A stretch of DNA of 64,000 nucleotides from Lutjanus erythropterus (lineage: Eukaryota; Chordata; Actinopteri; Lutjaniformes; Lutjanidae). The stretch lies in NCBI GenBank assembly GCA_020091685.1, contig CM034597.1, positions 30,182,388 to 30,246,387 of the forward strand. Reading direction: 5' to 3'. Within the stretch, counting starts at the first letter, position 1. Every line of letters starts with the position of its first letter. The translations under genes were made by a program, and so were the position numbers. The notes under the pieces were generated by a model, which saw nothing but the letters and a program-made list of their open reading frames with translations, ran no database searches and was not told the DNA's origin. Shown here in pieces: positions 1 to 13,329 of the stretch.

Positions 1-1866
1 TTGTCTTTGTTATATCATTTTCTCTTTACATCTTGCTACATTGTTTTTGTTTTGTTCCGTCTTTTACGTCACTTTGTCCAGAATTTTCCCAGGGTTAACT
101 GTTAGCCCAGGGCTAAGGATATGCAGTGTGAAAAGCTCGTAAAATGCAGCGAACAAAATTTCTCTCTGGAAGTTTTCCCTGTTTTTGATGTACCACAGTA
201 TGATACTGGAACGTGTGCATATTTTAAGACACAAAAAATGTATCTTTCCTTTAACAACATTTCAAGATCACTTTTTGTGTAAGAAAATCATTTTAACAAG
301 AGCCACATTTTAATAGTCTGTTTAGTGTTAAATATCAGCCGATTTAAAATCCAGAATGACGGGGTGTGGATGAAGGGGTCCTTGATACATCTGATAAGGC
401 TGTGGGAACCACAGAACCGCTCTATACGTTCTCTGTTACAGGCGATGTTCTGCTTTGGATGACGATGATATTGTTCCTGACACTTCGCTCCTTGACCACA
501 TCCACCCTCCCCACAGACCTCCATCATCTCAGCATAGCAGGCCAAGTCCAGTAAATGCTCATTTGCAGGAGCTGCGGACGTCAACAGAGGTTATTAATAT
601 TTGCCTAATCTGATGCTGATATTCATATTAGCATTGAGAAGAAATCTCATCTCATCGCTTCTCCTTCCTTTGCTTTCTCTCTGCCACATTTGCTGTTTTC
701 CCTCTCCGCTCTCATCTGTACATCTGCCATGTGTGTGGTGTTTGAGACGCCATGCATCCCTCCCTGCCTCCCTCCGCAGCTACGCCTCCATCACCTGCTC
801 ATTAGAGAGAGGATGATGGTCCGACGGTCCCCCATGACTCTGCTCCAAAAATAACAGAGCCAATTTCCCGCCTGTTAGGCGGCGATTTCACACCAATCTG
901 AGTTGTACTGCCAGCTAGGCCTGTCAGAGCGAGCGAGAGGGAGGCTATGAGAGGGAGAAATAAGGTGGAAAAGAAAAGCGACGCGAGGAATGGAAAAATG
1001 TAGGTCAGAGTGTAATGTGTCTGAAAATACAAGTTCTTTATCCTATAAACACCCCGCCCTCATCAGTCAGCAGAGGTGGAGAGGAACTCTTTTCACGGAC
1101 AATTTTAGCCTTGTTTACATTTTAAAGGAATAGTGCCAAACATAACCCTCCAAAAATTTAAAAAAATTGCAGTTTTTACATTTTGGATTTTGTACGAATT
1201 AGGTTTGCTGCAGTTGTAGGTGTTACATGGTGTTTGGACATACAGCGATTACATTTACATTTGTCCGCAGCCCCCACCATCTAAAATTTGTTATCAATAT
1301 TTAGTTTGACGACGGACGCTACAATTATAACATGAAAGAGTCAGCTCCGTACAGCAGCACAGAGTATCAGAAGACGGATTTTAAACATAACACTGTAGAA
1401 AAAATATTTAAATTGTGTGAAAATTTCACTATTATCTGTCTGAACATCTAATTTAAAGAAAAATTTAGAGGTAAGCAACCATTAACATGAGCTACACAGA
1501 CCAACCACTGACATTAGCTACAACAACCAACTGCTAATGTTAGCAACGCAGACCAACCGCTAACTTAAGTGCCAGCGCGCACCTATGATGTGTGCATGCA
1601 TGCGCACAAGTGATGTGTGGACCACAGTTACAAGCGTGGGCTTAATCCATGGAACAGACAGCTCATAAAAATGAACATTCTGAGTGAGAGCAGATGGACT
1701 GCGGGAGAGAAATTGTTTGGTTCTCCCCAGTAACAGTCTGCGCGCATTTACGCTCGTGATATTTGCTGCAGTAACATTACTGTGAATTACATGAACTGCA
1801 AATATTCTGTTTCCTCACATGGAGAAAAACAGTGGTGGAGCGTCATTCGGGCAGCGCTGCGCCTAT
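1..1866. other. Intergenic, no gene seen
   Basis: I see no coding exon, splice-framed homology or RNA gene here. The short open frames in this stretch have no recognisable motif. The composition is ordinary AT-leaning fish intergenic DNA with a pyrimidine-rich patch near 655-790. Nothing here suggests a neighbouring gene's 3' end. Confidence 0.6.
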
Positions 1867-2530
1867 CAGTCCCTCCAGGATTTTGCAGGTTGTTTTGGGG
1901 ACTGCTGTGGCCAAAAATGATTGATTTCACAGCAGCTTTTATAAAAGAAAAAACTGTGATGCAATTTACAATGTTTTTGGCTCTGTTTGGTATGAAATTG
2001 TGGGAACAAGTGAAGATTGCAAAAAAAGTTGCTTCTTTTTCTTTACATAATTCATTACAAATCAAGGACATTTTCTTGTGAGAGTAAAATTGCACTATTC
2101 TGAGTGCTCTAAGTAACCTTACCAAAAATGTCAGGATTACAAAAACTCTAACAAAATATGCCTTATTTGTAGATGAAGAAGTGCACCTGGGCAGGAGCAG
2201 AATCTTTTTGGAGCTCAAACTCAGTCAAAACAGCAAAAAATGATAAAATAAATCAATGCACGGAGCATTGATGACTGTCAGCAACACTGATAAATGTTTC
2301 TTTACACCAAGCAAAAAAAAACAAAAAACATAGTGAATAATAAAACAAAAACATTGAGTGTGTTCATGTATGATGCTAGCGTGGGGAGACTGCTAGGATT
2401 GGTGGTACTCGCGGGAAGCAAAGATCATCGGTCAAATTTGTAGAAAAGTTGCACAGTTTGGACAAAATTGCAAGGACGTGCAGAATTCATGGGGATTAAC
2501 TGAGTTTGTGTGAACTTCCTGAAGGGACTG
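1867..2530. mobile_element. hAT-like non-autonomous DNA element (MITE)
   Basis: The segment opens with CAGTCCCTCCAGGA and closes with TCCTGAAGGGACTG, an imperfect terminal inverted repeat with the CAG...CTG ends typical of hAT elements. The interior has no transposase coding. A diverged piece of the same element's right half recurs at about 62085-62262, sharing the closing stretch with CTTCCTGAAGGGACT. The flanking 8-mers do not match, so the target-site duplication has decayed. The hAT assignment is from end sequence only. Confidence 0.6.
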
Positions 2531-3413
2531 ACCCATGGGCGTATGGTATTTACATGGTCTTGAGGTCCTTATCTGTAGGATTTAGGAATGTCTGACTTTG
2601 TGACTCCAAGTTGTAGAAAAATAAAGACATGGCAGCGAAAGAAAGGCCTGAAACAAAACATAGTCTGCACCTTTTTTCACCTGGATTGCCTACTTTTTCT
2701 ACAAACGACTTTTACCACTAAATAAACCTGAAGATACTAGAATTACATAAAATTTGTTTCATGGGGACTTTAAGAAAAGGATCTGAACACTCTGTCTGTC
2801 TGTCAGTCAGTCAGAGATGTAAACCAGTGTGAATGAAGAAAAGAATCACAGCGTCCTCTGCTCTTCAGCCGACGCCGGTGAGAGGTTACGGTAAATATCT
2901 CCATCAATGTCACTGTGTCACCATCTACCACGTCAGTACGGTTATAACCCCCCCTCCCTCCTCACCCTGCTGCAGCCCCTCACACCGCCAGTTTTATGAG
3001 CTGTGTGTGCCCACATGTGACCTCTAACGGACAGGGGCTTGTGTTTGTGTGTGTGTCTGAGAGCGGCTGCGTGACTCGGAGGATGGAGGCAGTTTGAGCT
3101 GATTTCCCAGAAGTTTGTCAGCTTTTATTTTGTACAAACATTTGAAAATATTTCATGAGTATTTGTTCAGAATTATCACCTCGGCCCGCATGTTTGACTT
3201 TCTGTATTTCTGTAGCCGTTAGGGTCATTAAAGGGGAGGAAAATAAGATGCAAAGTAACAGTGGAAATCAGTATATATAGAGTCAGATTTAAAAAGCACA
3301 GAGCATTTTTGTCCCATTTTGATCAATGTAGATGTTCATATTCCCACATCAGCGGGAACGGAGCTAATGCCAACACCTCAGGCTACCTAATGGACAACTT
3401 GATTAAATGTACA

Positions 3414-3461
<48 letters not shown>

Positions 3462-4160
3462 AATTTGTCTCTCCACAACCTCTCGTTCAGCCGACAGAAA
3501 TTCCAATTAGAGGATCTTTCCCTCCTTCTTCACAAACTGGAGCATCATATTTTATTCATTCGTTTGGCAAACTGTGAAAGTGAATTAACTTTGAGCCACG
3601 AACCCACAGACGCCCCCCCCCACCTCCATCCACCAACATACCTGCAACTCTCAGAGCCATCGATATTTAATTCAAACTCAAGAAAACTTATACTTTATTC
3701 ATTCAGGAGAGAAGAAACTTTAGCCAGAAGATCTGCAGCAGGACTGTGTTGGATATATACAGCATCTGTGCGTGTGTGTGCGTTACATTTCTCTTCTTGC
3801 GAGGACCTTGTTTGTCAGTGAGGATAGAAAGTTGAAGGCAAACTTAAAGCTACTACAAGGAACTTTCATATTTTGTTAGTTTTAACTGTGATAACCAGAG
3901 AACATTAGGGGATTAAGAAAGAAAAATCGATTCTCTAAAGCAGAGTCTTCCACTGGGTTCACAACAAACCTCATCAATAAATCTTGGAAAGAGTTAATTT
4001 GTGCATTAATGAACACTCCTGACCATTTTTACTGCCAGTTCTGCATCACCTTATACACTATTAATGCATGCATATACACATGCTAAATGCTTTATCAATG
4101 AGAAATAAATGGCTGCGTTAACAGACCATCTCACTGTTTTTATTTCCTTTCATCAAGAAA
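2531..4160. other. Intergenic with a (TG)21 microsatellite
   Basis: There is no gene here. It contains a (TG)21 tract at 3417-3458. A fragment at about 3843-3890 has a TTAA followed by AGCTACTACAAGGAACTTTC, the left end of the small TTAA-flanked MITE family also seen at 27294 and 29267. The 186-codon open frame over 3261-3821 exists only because it reads through the TG tract. Confidence 0.6.
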
Positions 4161-4169
4161 ACAAACCTT

Positions 4170-4480
4170 AAAAAAAAGTTGAGACAAGTCCAAATTTAAA
4201 GGCAACTTACTGTAATAGATTTCTGAGTTTTGAATCAAACTCAAACTCTAAAATAAACTTTAGAAATGAATAATTAATGCATTATGATGCACATTTTTGT
4301 TGACAGAATACTACAGCTTTTTAAAATCAGTGTAAAGGCTACATATTTTTACAGCTGGAGAATATAACAATCATATAACACTGTATAAAAAATAGTTGAG
4401 ACTACGTAAAATTTCAAGGCAACGTACTGCAATAAATTTTTGAGTTTTGAGCACAACTCAAACTCTTTTTAAAAAGTTTA
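4170..4480. repeat. Two copies of a dispersed AGTTGAGAC repeat
   Basis: Two related stretches of about 90 bp (about 4170-4260 and 4386-4480) each run from a GTTGAGAC motif through a TTTGAGTTTTGA-type block to an AACTCAAACTCT block. Inverted copies occur at about 43943-44040, ending in a 34-nt T run, and 48111-48222. It is a dispersed fish repeat of uncertain class, with no coding. Confidence 0.55.
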
Positions 4481-4836
4481 GCTGATTTATAATCTTTAGT
4501 TAGGATAATCTACATATCTTCTTTAGATAAACGTGAATCTTGTGAATTCTTGTGTTTTTGTTACCTTAGAATGAGCCGTTTTTATCTACAGAGGGAGCAG
4601 GTCTTCTTCCATGGAAGCCACCATGTTGCACCGCCATGTTTCAACAGCAGCACAGACACTCCGTCTCAGTGGAGCCTTTCATTCACGACCAGGTTGGTTC
4701 TCCTACACACCTGTCAGGGGAGGGTGAGGTGAGACGTTTACAGTCTGCAGTGCAAACTCATCACCAGATGCCACTAAATCCTACAAGCTGGTCCTTAAAG
4801 TGTACTTTTGGTCAAACTGGAACAGCCTTTGTATGT

Positions 4837-5092
4837 AGAGCTGCAATGACTACTAATTCATTAGTAATCAATTATTGAATTAATTGCCAACTATTATTAC
4901 TATTATTATACAACTATTATAAATTCTCTGTTTTCAGCTTCTCAAATGTGAATATTCGTAGCTTCTTTAGTCCTCTCTGACAGTAAACTGAATATCTGTG
5001 TGTTCTGGACAAAACAAGACATCTGGGGACGTTAACTTAATAATAACTGACATCTTAATCAATGGTGACAATAATCATTAGTTGCAGCCCTG
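4837..5092 (-). mobile_element. GGGCTGCAAC-family MITE, hAT-like
   Basis: The ends are AGAGCTGCAATGA on the left and TCATTAGTTGCAGCCCTG on the right, which are inverted copies of each other. The interior carries the family's AGCTTCTCAAATGTGAATATT and CAGTAAACTGAATATCTG blocks in reverse orientation. Other copies lie at 9891-10371, 23925-24075, 27690-27830, 51937-52180 with 52750-52785, 59758-59970 and 63184-63340. The superfamily is inferred from the ends only. Confidence 0.6.
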
Positions 5093-5149
5093 TTTGGTTA
5101 TAAAATGTCATCATGTCATTATTTTATCCTATTTGACATTTGTATGAAA

Positions 5150-5325
5150 TGTCATAATTAGTGAATGAATTCTTGAGTTATGGACGAAAATGTATTTTTT
5201 GAGTTCACAGTGACCTATAACCTTTGACCACCAAAATCTAACCAGTTCATCCTTGTTTGTGCCAAATTTGAAAATATTCCCTCAAGGGGCTCCTGGACAG
5301 ACGGATGGACAGACAGGAGACTTAA
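5150..5325. repeat. Dispersed repeat with TTTGACCACCAAAATCTAA core
   Basis: The segment contains the AGTGACCTATAACCTTTGACC and CCAAAATCTAACCAGTTCATCC blocks of a very common fish dispersed repeat. An inverted relative lies at about 19500-19690. No coding is seen and its mobile class is unknown to me. Confidence 0.5.
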
Positions 5326-5481
5326 CATCATAATGCCAATGTCCTAAAATGTCCTCATGTTCCAAAAAATGTGAAAGAGTGGGGACGCTTCCAGGACTGA
5401 CCCCAATTTTCAAAAAAGTTGCTTCTCTCCACTTTCAAGGACTGTTCATCATGTTGGTGCTCATAAAGATAGAGGTTCAGG

Positions 5482-5482
<1 letters not shown>

Positions 5483-5554
<72 letters not shown>
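5483..5554. repeat. (AC)36 microsatellite
   Basis: This is an uninterrupted AC dinucleotide run. It generates long Thr-His or Cys-Val open frames on both strands that are not genes. Confidence 0.97.
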
Positions 5555-5557
<3 letters not shown>

Positions 5558-8500
5558 TTGTTTACTGGCTCCACCATGGCAGAGTTGAGTGCTAATGTGT
5601 TGCTGTGGGAACTAAGATGTGTGTAGCGCTTCAGCAGAGGGAAGCCTGCAGCACTGTTACTGTACACACACTTCCCAAATCATTTCTCACACACTGCTGA
5701 GCAGCAAAGAGGCACATGAACCTCTGCACGTACGCTCGTGTTACTGGACGTTTATCTCCAAAATGTCAACTTTTCATCTACTAAGAGGAAAAAAAAACTT
5801 TTTACTGTTCAACTGTCTGGTTCAGTCTCAGTGTTTCAGCAGGCAGCTGATGGACCCAGTGTACACAACCTGCACAGCACCAAACAGCTAACAGTCAAAG
5901 TCAAACGTCTGCTTTTTGTTAGCTTTATTTTTCAATTGAGTTATAGTTTGATAACCTCTTTTAAGGGTCCTATACCTCTAACTTCGTTGTCTTCAGTTAT
6001 TTTGCTTTCAAAAATCTATTTTTTGGGAAAATTAACCCACCTTTTTTTGAACTTTGAACCTGTGTTCTTTGTGCGTTGACTTCCCCGTCCACAATAATGA
6101 TAATATAAACAGTTCGCTCACGTTTGTCCTTCAATTCAATCTGAAGTTCTTCTGCCCTCTAGTGGCCAAAAAGTCTTTAATCCAGTTGTTTTGCAGGATG
6201 TTTAAACAGACCTTTGTTTGGTAATTCTGGGATCAAACTACAAAATATTATTTCTTTTAGAGATTTTAAACTAAACATAACTACGTCTGAGTGCAGAATC
6301 TGTAGGCTTTTGACAAGATTTTGGTGTCAGAGGCTTTTTGATTCATTTGTCTGTTTGCTGTCAATCACTTTTGAGTGAGCTTTGCTAGCATGCTGGTAAA
6401 CAGTCCATGACTCAGACCACATTGTCTATTGATTTTATTTTATTTTTTTAAATATCTGTATTCATATGCAGATGTCTGTATGTGAGATTAGCCTCCAACT
6501 CTGTTCTTGTGTCTCAAATTGCTAATCGGACTGTAAACAATGTTCAGCACATAGAGGAGGAAGTCTTGGCCGTGCATGACGTTGGATATAACTTCATAAG
6601 CTGAAGACATGCTGGTGTATCTGTCAGCTTGTTTTGAGCTTTTCTTCCCCCTTGTGGCCAAAAATCTCTAAACGCAGCTTTAAAATCAACCAAACTTAGT
6701 GATGTCTTTTCCATTTTCTCATCAGACAGCGACAACATGCGTATGTCAGCCATTTCACTGGTCCGGATGTTTCCATTGTTTTGTTTTGTTTGACAATAGC
6801 TATTCTTAGCACTTCACACTGAGTGTGTGTGTGTGCGTGCGTGTGTGTGTGTGTGTTTGCTGCAGAACAGTGTTGTTTAACAAGCTTAGCAGGATCAGGT
6901 GCTGAGTAATCTGCTGGTAATGAGGCTCACAGTGGTGTGTGTGCATGTGACAATGTGTGTGTGTGTACATGCATGGCAGCATTTGAGTGTGTGTCTTTCA
7001 ATTATGACCGACCAAAACACACACGTCTACGTCTGCACTGGTTCAGTCAGAGTATCACATCCGCTTTACTTTAAATTTCCGCTCCTATATTTTTTCAAAC
7101 CGACACCGCCGACTCATCCTCCTTCTGCCTCCACCAGCTACACGTGTTTATATAAGGATATTTCTATATGATTGCGTGCGAACATACATGCATCTATGTT
7201 GTCTATCTGTGTTGGGCAGGGTTTAACTGAATTAAGATGACTGAGGCTGGTGCTCTTCCCAATCGCCCCAGATTGGGCTTTGGAGTGAAAATCCTCCAGG
7301 GAAGCACTAATCCCTGACTGTCGGGAGCAATTTTTATTCCGTAAGCAAAGCTTTCTCGCTCTATCTCTCCCTTGCTTGCTCCCTCTCTTGCTCTATCGCT
7401 CTATTTATAGCCCTCTTAAGCTGCTCTGCGTGCCACTGTTTACATTTAGAGCCCCCACTCTTTAGATTTAGAGTCCCCCCCCCCACGCTCCCCGGTCCTC
7501 CCTCGGTTCCCCCGGCAGAAGAATTAAAAGCAGGACATCTCTATTGACTAGCGTGCTCGCATAAAGGAGGAGGACGAGATGGACAGAGAGAGAGATTATG
7601 AGGAGGAGGAGGAGGAGGAGGAGGGTGAGACAGACAGAGGTAGAGAGAAGAGGAGGAAAAAGACGAGGGAGATGTAAAGTGACAAGCAGACCCGAATGTG
7701 TATTCCAGGCGGTCAGGCAAGCTGTCTGTGTTTCGAGAAGACAGATTGTGATAGAGAGGAAGAAGACGAGGAAGAGGGCTGTGTTTTCACAAGGAGAGGG
7801 AGGAAAAGAATTTGTGTTTTGTTTTAGAGGAGCAAAGAAAGGCAGACGCAGATTAGGCTGATTTTTCAAATTACAAACCATTAAGGAAAAGTGTTTTTTT
7901 CGGGGTGTTATGCAGCAATCGCACAGTCCAAATAACAAGTTGGAGCCACAGACTGTATATTAAAATACACTGAATCTCCATTTAATATACGATCTATGAT
8001 TGAAGCGACTTGTTTCCCTCAGACCCCTCCTTCCAGATGTGAAGAAGCACAAACAGGCTGCAGGAAATCGTCAAGTAATTTGACAAAAACAAGTGAACAA
8101 GCTCTTGAAATACACACTCTGGAGTTAGAGTTCAGTGGCTGCCTGTCTCACTGGCTGCCAAACTCCATTAACATTAACATTAAAAACGTCTTTTCCCTCT
8201 AAAAGATTATTATGATAAATGACAGTAAAAATATCATAGATTTCTCCTTTAAAAGAATGGTTTAACCTTTTGAGGGAAAGCTTGCCTAAATTTTTATGGA
8301 AACAAAAGGAAATAGTGCATTTGTTGGGGACTATTTTCAGACTATTTTGGTGCTCTAGTGCAGTTTCCCAAACTTTTTTTTTCAGGGGACCCACCAACAT
8401 GTTTAGACCTATTTTTCAACTAGTGATCAATCTGTTTTTCTTCACCACTGTTCCTTGAGATAAATTGCATTTTTGGGGGCTTGAACATACTCAAAAACTC

Positions 8501-9555
8501 ACCAAATTTTGCACTTGAATCAGTTGTGGTGAAAATTTACATATGATTATGTGTGGCGGAGGCATTTGGCCACACAGCCGCAGCACAATGCAAGAGCCCA
8601 TACAATGCTTCTTGCAGCTTTAATTATTATGTTCTCTTACATTCATTATGACTTTAAATTAAATCACATGACCATGACCCAGAAGTTTAAGCAAGGAAAA
8701 GGCCGGGCAAAAACAAAAAGTGAGGCAAATGCTGAGTGTAAACAGCAGACTTTTATTCTGAAGCTGGTCTATCAGGCAAACACAGTAATAATTGATTAAA
8801 TTACTCTATTTGAATGCTGTTATACCTGGGTTTATAAGGAAATGAGACACACAAAGCATATTTATTGTCATTTTTTGAGCTTTGTGCTTTAAACTGTTTT
8901 GTCTTATAGTTTTCACGGTGTCCCATGACACTTCCATGAAGACTAAATGTGAATATGGACATCAGTAAGAAGCCTGGACTCTTTAAGGACCAGTGTAGCT
9001 ACACCGTTGTTGCTTTGGATCTTTTCACTGAATTTGTTGACAATAAAAAAATATCAGATTCATACTATGAAAAGCTTTCTAAAAACAGATTTTCAAAAAA
9101 ATGTCTCGCTGTCGTTGCCCCGTCCTCTTCCCCGAGCCTTCCTGTTTGTTTCTGTGGAGGTCATCTTGCCCCCTACAGCTGAGAAGTAGCAGTTTAAGGC
9201 AGCAGCTAACATTTAGCTCATTATGTAAATGCTAATCATCAGTTGTAGCACAGACCCTGGGGGGTTTAGAGATGCTCAGACACAACTAAGGCTGGCAAAC
9301 CAGCACGCTGCATTAACAATTCTAGTACATAAACAAAGCAATTTATGGATTGCGAGGCTCCGCGGTGCTAATCTGTCAGTTTTGTTCCCTGCACGCAGTA
9401 AAGCAGCGGTGATGTAAACTAGTTATGTCATTTAATGTGATGGAGAAGCCTCGTCCTCTGTGTATTTTACACTCAGATGAGACACGCTTCCACTTGTGTT
9501 TCCTGCCCAGTGTCAATAACATAATCAGATGTGGGGCTCACAGCTGCTCTACCTG
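5555..9555. other. Intergenic, no gene seen
   Basis: No exon or RNA gene could be supported. It holds short TG-rich tracts near 6822-6860 and 6936-6965, a purine-rich GGA/GA stretch at about 7565-7770 that gives a spurious arginine-rich frame, and a segment at 8100-8240 that is repeated in diverged form at about 15215-15350. The stretch 9190-9420 is free of repeats I recognise and could be conserved non-coding DNA, but I cannot test that. Confidence 0.5.
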
Positions 9556-9615
9556 TGAGTGTGTCAGTGTGTGTGTGTGTCTGTGTGTCAGTGTGTGTGT
9601 GTGTGTCTGTGTGTC

Positions 9616-9655
<40 letters not shown>

Positions 9656-9656
9656 G
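9556..9656. repeat. Interrupted (TG)n followed by (GA)n
   Basis: TG runs are broken by regular TCAGTG and TCTGTG interruptions and then pass into (GA)6. The periodic interruptions suggest an older, partly higher-order microsatellite. Confidence 0.9.
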
Positions 9657-9890
9657 GGGAAACAGTGCAGTGTTTGGACAGTGACACATTTTTTTGTTGT
9701 GTTGGCTCTGTCCTCCAGCACACTGGATTTGAAATGAAACGGTGACCGAGAGGTGCAGCTGCTGACTTTCAGCGTTTTTTTGTGATCCTCCAATCCTTCA
9801 GTAGTGTATCTCTCCAAGCTAATCAATTCCTTTTATCAGTGTCTGTTTGAGAGAAAGATATGGTCCATTTCATGAAGAAAGATGACAACG

Positions 9891-10371
9891 AGGGCTGCAA
9901 CTAATGATTATTTTCATTATCGATTTGTGGTTTGGTCTGTAAAATGTCAGAAAATGGTGTAAAATGGTGATTAGAAAATAATGCAGATCAATTGATTAAT
10001 CCTGTCACAATCTTGTATATTGAAAAACAGATCCAAACATGTCAGAACAGGTGGAGCGCACAGACATATGTCTTTTTCAACTAGTGATCAATCTGGCGAT
10101 CATTTTTCCTCTAATCAATTTGTTATTTGGGCCATAAAATGTCAGAAAATATTGATCAAATTCCAAGATGACATCCTCAAATGTCTTGTTTAGTCCACAA
10201 CTCAGAGATACTCAGTTTACTGTCATAAGAGAAGTAAAGAAACCAGAAAAAAAAAACACATTTGAGAAGCTGAAATCAGAGAATTCGGACATTTTTTATT
10301 TAAAAAATGACTGAAAATGATTATTAAAATAGTTGGTGATTAAGTTCATACTGAATTAATTGTTGCAGCTC
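9891..10371 (+). mobile_element. GGGCTGCAAC-family MITE, possibly two overlapping copies
   Basis: It begins AGGGCTGCAACTAATGATTA and ends TTAATTGTTGCAGCTC, the inverted termini of the family. The TAAAATGTCAGAAAAT block occurs twice (near 9940 and 10135), which suggests one copy partly duplicated or a second copy inserted near 10078. No coding is seen. Confidence 0.65.
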
Positions 10372-11722
10372 AAATAACAACTTGTAACTTGGGATGTTGG
10401 GATGAATTCACTGTTTGCGCTACAGAGGATGGGAGGAGGTGGGAGGAGGGGTATGTAGATATCGCTAATCGCTGATTTATGGTCTAACGATGATTGTTTG
10501 GAAATTTTTAACATATCGCACAACCCTAACGTCTAGTGTCAACATTTAGTGCAAAAAGTAGTGACATAGAAATTACTGAGTGGAGTTTGAACTGATGTCA
10601 CTGGCCATTTTGGAGTTACTGCGATGTAAACAACAGAATGGATTACACACTGAATATTCAATTCAAGTCGACTTTAGGATGTATTCACAACAGAAAATTC
10701 ACAAAGAAGAACTTAACAGCAGGAAACGGCACGAAATTTTTGAGAAACTAGATTTTACAGGTGGTGAAGTTCCCTTTTCTTGGAAAAGCTAGCGGACAAT
10801 TCTGCTTCCTATTTGCTATCTCGGCATCAATTCATGGCTCCGAATTGGATTATTGGATGAAGGCAGCTATGATTTAAAAATTTCTCCCAGTTCAACCATT
10901 TTTTCTGGAAAAACTTTGAGGATTTGAAAAAAAAGCGCAACTTCTCACAGATATTGCACGGACTGGATGAATTTGAGTTAATTATTGATTTTTGAAGACC
11001 ACAAATTCCTCAGCTGACACAAAGTAAATGTGATGCTCGACGGCTTGTAAGATGTGAGCTGTTTTGATGATCATCAGATGGTTAATTGTCAGGGTTAAAT
11101 GTGTCAGCACCTCTGTACAGCAGGAGTGGATCTCGGGCTGCTCAGCTGTCCATTTAGCCCGAACTCATTAACTCCTCCTCTGCCAGCTGAGAGCTCTGAT
11201 CTGCAAACATTGATTGGGATCAATAATTCACACCGCCGCTTTAATATTTGATGTGTGGAGCTATAATCTGTTGGGGATAAGTGCCAGCGTTAAGTGTGAA
11301 ACACACACACACACACTGCTGATCTGTGATTATGTCCATGGTTTTCGCTCCTCTCTGTCTCCAGCGTGAGCGGATTCAGAGTGTCACCGAGCCGCTGCTG
11401 AATATTTGATGTGTCAGGTTGATTGTGAAGTCGACCCCGGACCGCGGTCAGCGAGGGTTTGTGTGTCTCACGGCCCGGCTCCTGCATTGATCAGACTGAC
11501 CACCTGCTACTCCCTCATCTGAAAGTAATGAAACTATTGAACCGCACTCGCAGAACAGGTAGAACAAGAGAACATGCTTTTAACTCGGGTCAGCACCAGG
11601 GCTGCGAGAGCTGAAACCTTCATTACAGTCTAATCTGTTTTATTAATCTCTGTGAGCCTCGGTGAAGAGGAACTTTGTCGGGATACAGGAGGTTTTTTAA
11701 AGTTGAAATCAAACTGATGCAT
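10372..11722. other. Intergenic, no gene seen
   Basis: No coding exon is supported. A fragment at about 10440-10525 resembles the ATATCG-rich repeat seen at 43437. The part from 11040 to 11530 lacks repeats I recognise and has mixed composition with scattered CpGs. It is a candidate for conserved non-coding DNA, unproven. Confidence 0.5.
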
Positions 11723-12134
11723 CAGTGGCGGACTCATGCTTCCTGAGGGGCAGGGGTGAAAAAAAATCAAAAGGGCACCTGCTGTATGTGATCAGTTTAG
11801 ATTTGAAATTGTTTTATGTGACCGAAAGAACAACAACCACTACAACTCTGATGAAAGAATACACAGAATGACATATTCTAGATGGCCATTATCTTTTCTC
11901 CACCCTGGAGGACAATTGTTCATGTTTTGTCCACTGGAAGGATCATCACATATTCTCCATTGGAAAGGCACTGTAGAGACCACTTGAGATATTTTATCCA
12001 CTTTAAGGGCGCCCTAGAAGGCACTCAATCACACCGGATAGTGGTCCACTTTATCATGTTTTATCTTTTTTCAGATGTTTTTCGATTACAGGTGCACCAA
12101 GGGGGGCGATCACCCCCTCCCCCTGCCCGCCACC
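11723..12134 (+). mobile_element. hAT-like element with GGGCA internal repeats
   Basis: The left end CAGTGGCGGACTCATG and right end near CCCGCCACC are inverted-repeat-like. The flanks TGATGCAT (11715-11722) and TGATGTAT (12135-12142) match at seven of eight bases, as expected for a hAT target-site duplication. The interior holds repeated units with GGAAGG and ATGTTTTGTCCA motifs. Related material lies at 17190-17400 and, inverted, at about 44240-44400 and 45360-45818. Confidence 0.6.
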
Positions 12135-13054
12135 TGATGTATTCTCTCAACATATCCATCATGTCATGTCGTCATCTTGAAGTTACCCGTTAAGATCAAG
12201 TTTTCCTTATATCCTAGAAACTCTCTCAACATTTTGAGCAGAAAACCACTGTGGGAGCAGACTGATTATGATTTTATGAAGCTCTCTGTAGCTACAAAGT
12301 CGTGACATCTTGTCTTTTATTTCTACCACCAGCTCTGAACATATTTGCCAAAGACTCAGAGAAAGATCTTCTGTCTTTACAACGTTTTATACACAGTGTC
12401 ACTGGTTGTTGCTTTTGTGGGTTGTTGTGTATTACCAACATTTCAAGCCCACTTATTTTTGGTTTTAACTCCACATAGTAGCTACACTGAAGCCAAAATT
12501 TCTTGCCTTGGTGGATTTGTGATGTTAGCATGTTTCCCAGACTTTTACTACTCTGGTAACTATTAAACCCCCTAGAAACTATGACTGTAGCCCGGCTATT
12601 TATCATGGTATCATTAATCAGGCGCAAGAATGAAGTAAGGTGGAGCTAGTAGAGGGCTACCAAAGACAGTGTAGGTGAGCTGATTGGTGATGAAAGCTGC
12701 CACCATATATATCACCTGGCCCCTGATCAGCCAGTGGCAAAATGCAACTGCAATAGATGGGTTTCTACCAGTAGAGGGCATTTACACTAAAATGTTTTGA
12801 GCCTGAATCTATCAAAAACTGCTGCAAAATACCCACACACGCTGGTCACGTTTTATCTTTAAAAAGACAATTAATAAAACAAATGAACCTAAATAAAGTC
12901 ATCATAATCTCCTGTCAGATCCTGTGCAGTTTGACTGGCTGAAGTCTTTGACATCAAAAGACACTTCAACACACTCTGACAGGTTTGTACTGCAGCCTAT
13001 TTCAGTTTCCTGCTTGTTTTGTGAGCTTTTTCCCTTCTGTGTGGTGTTCATCTG

Positions 13055-13200
13055 TACGAGACATTAGGTGCATACGAGATGAGTCAGGCCTGTGGAGAAC
13101 TGATCACAACTGTGCACAATGCATGGCGGTTAGATTTGTGTCTGACTTGCTATGACGTCACGCACATGTGGGCAATGGTAACCTCACAAGATCAAGGTGG
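13055..13200. repeat. Dispersed fragment shared with the intron 8 hAT element
   Basis: The stretch with GAGATGAGTCAGGCCTG, GCACAATGCATG and GGTTAGATTTGTGTC matches the interior of the hAT element at 57720-58001. This copy continues into a TGACGTCA palindrome (13153-13160) and ACATGTGGGCAA, which the intron 8 copy lacks. A related ACATGTGGGCAAG stretch lies near 59430. Confidence 0.55.
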
Positions 13201-13329
13201 CCACAGTTGCAATGAAGATTTAATCTGTAAAAAGCACATCTTCTGTGGTTGATAATAATTAAGCCTATTATTATCCCAACTTGACTGCAGCTTTTTGTCA
13301 CCACCTGCTGCTGCAACCGTCTGATCTCA

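Noticed and set aside
3261-3821. 186-codon + strand open frame
   Set aside because: The frame is kept open by the (TG)21 run (Cys-Val repeats). No splice signals or motifs support a gene.
7598-7861. Arg-rich + strand open frame
   Set aside because: It is a translation of a GGA/GA-rich purine stretch, not a protein gene.
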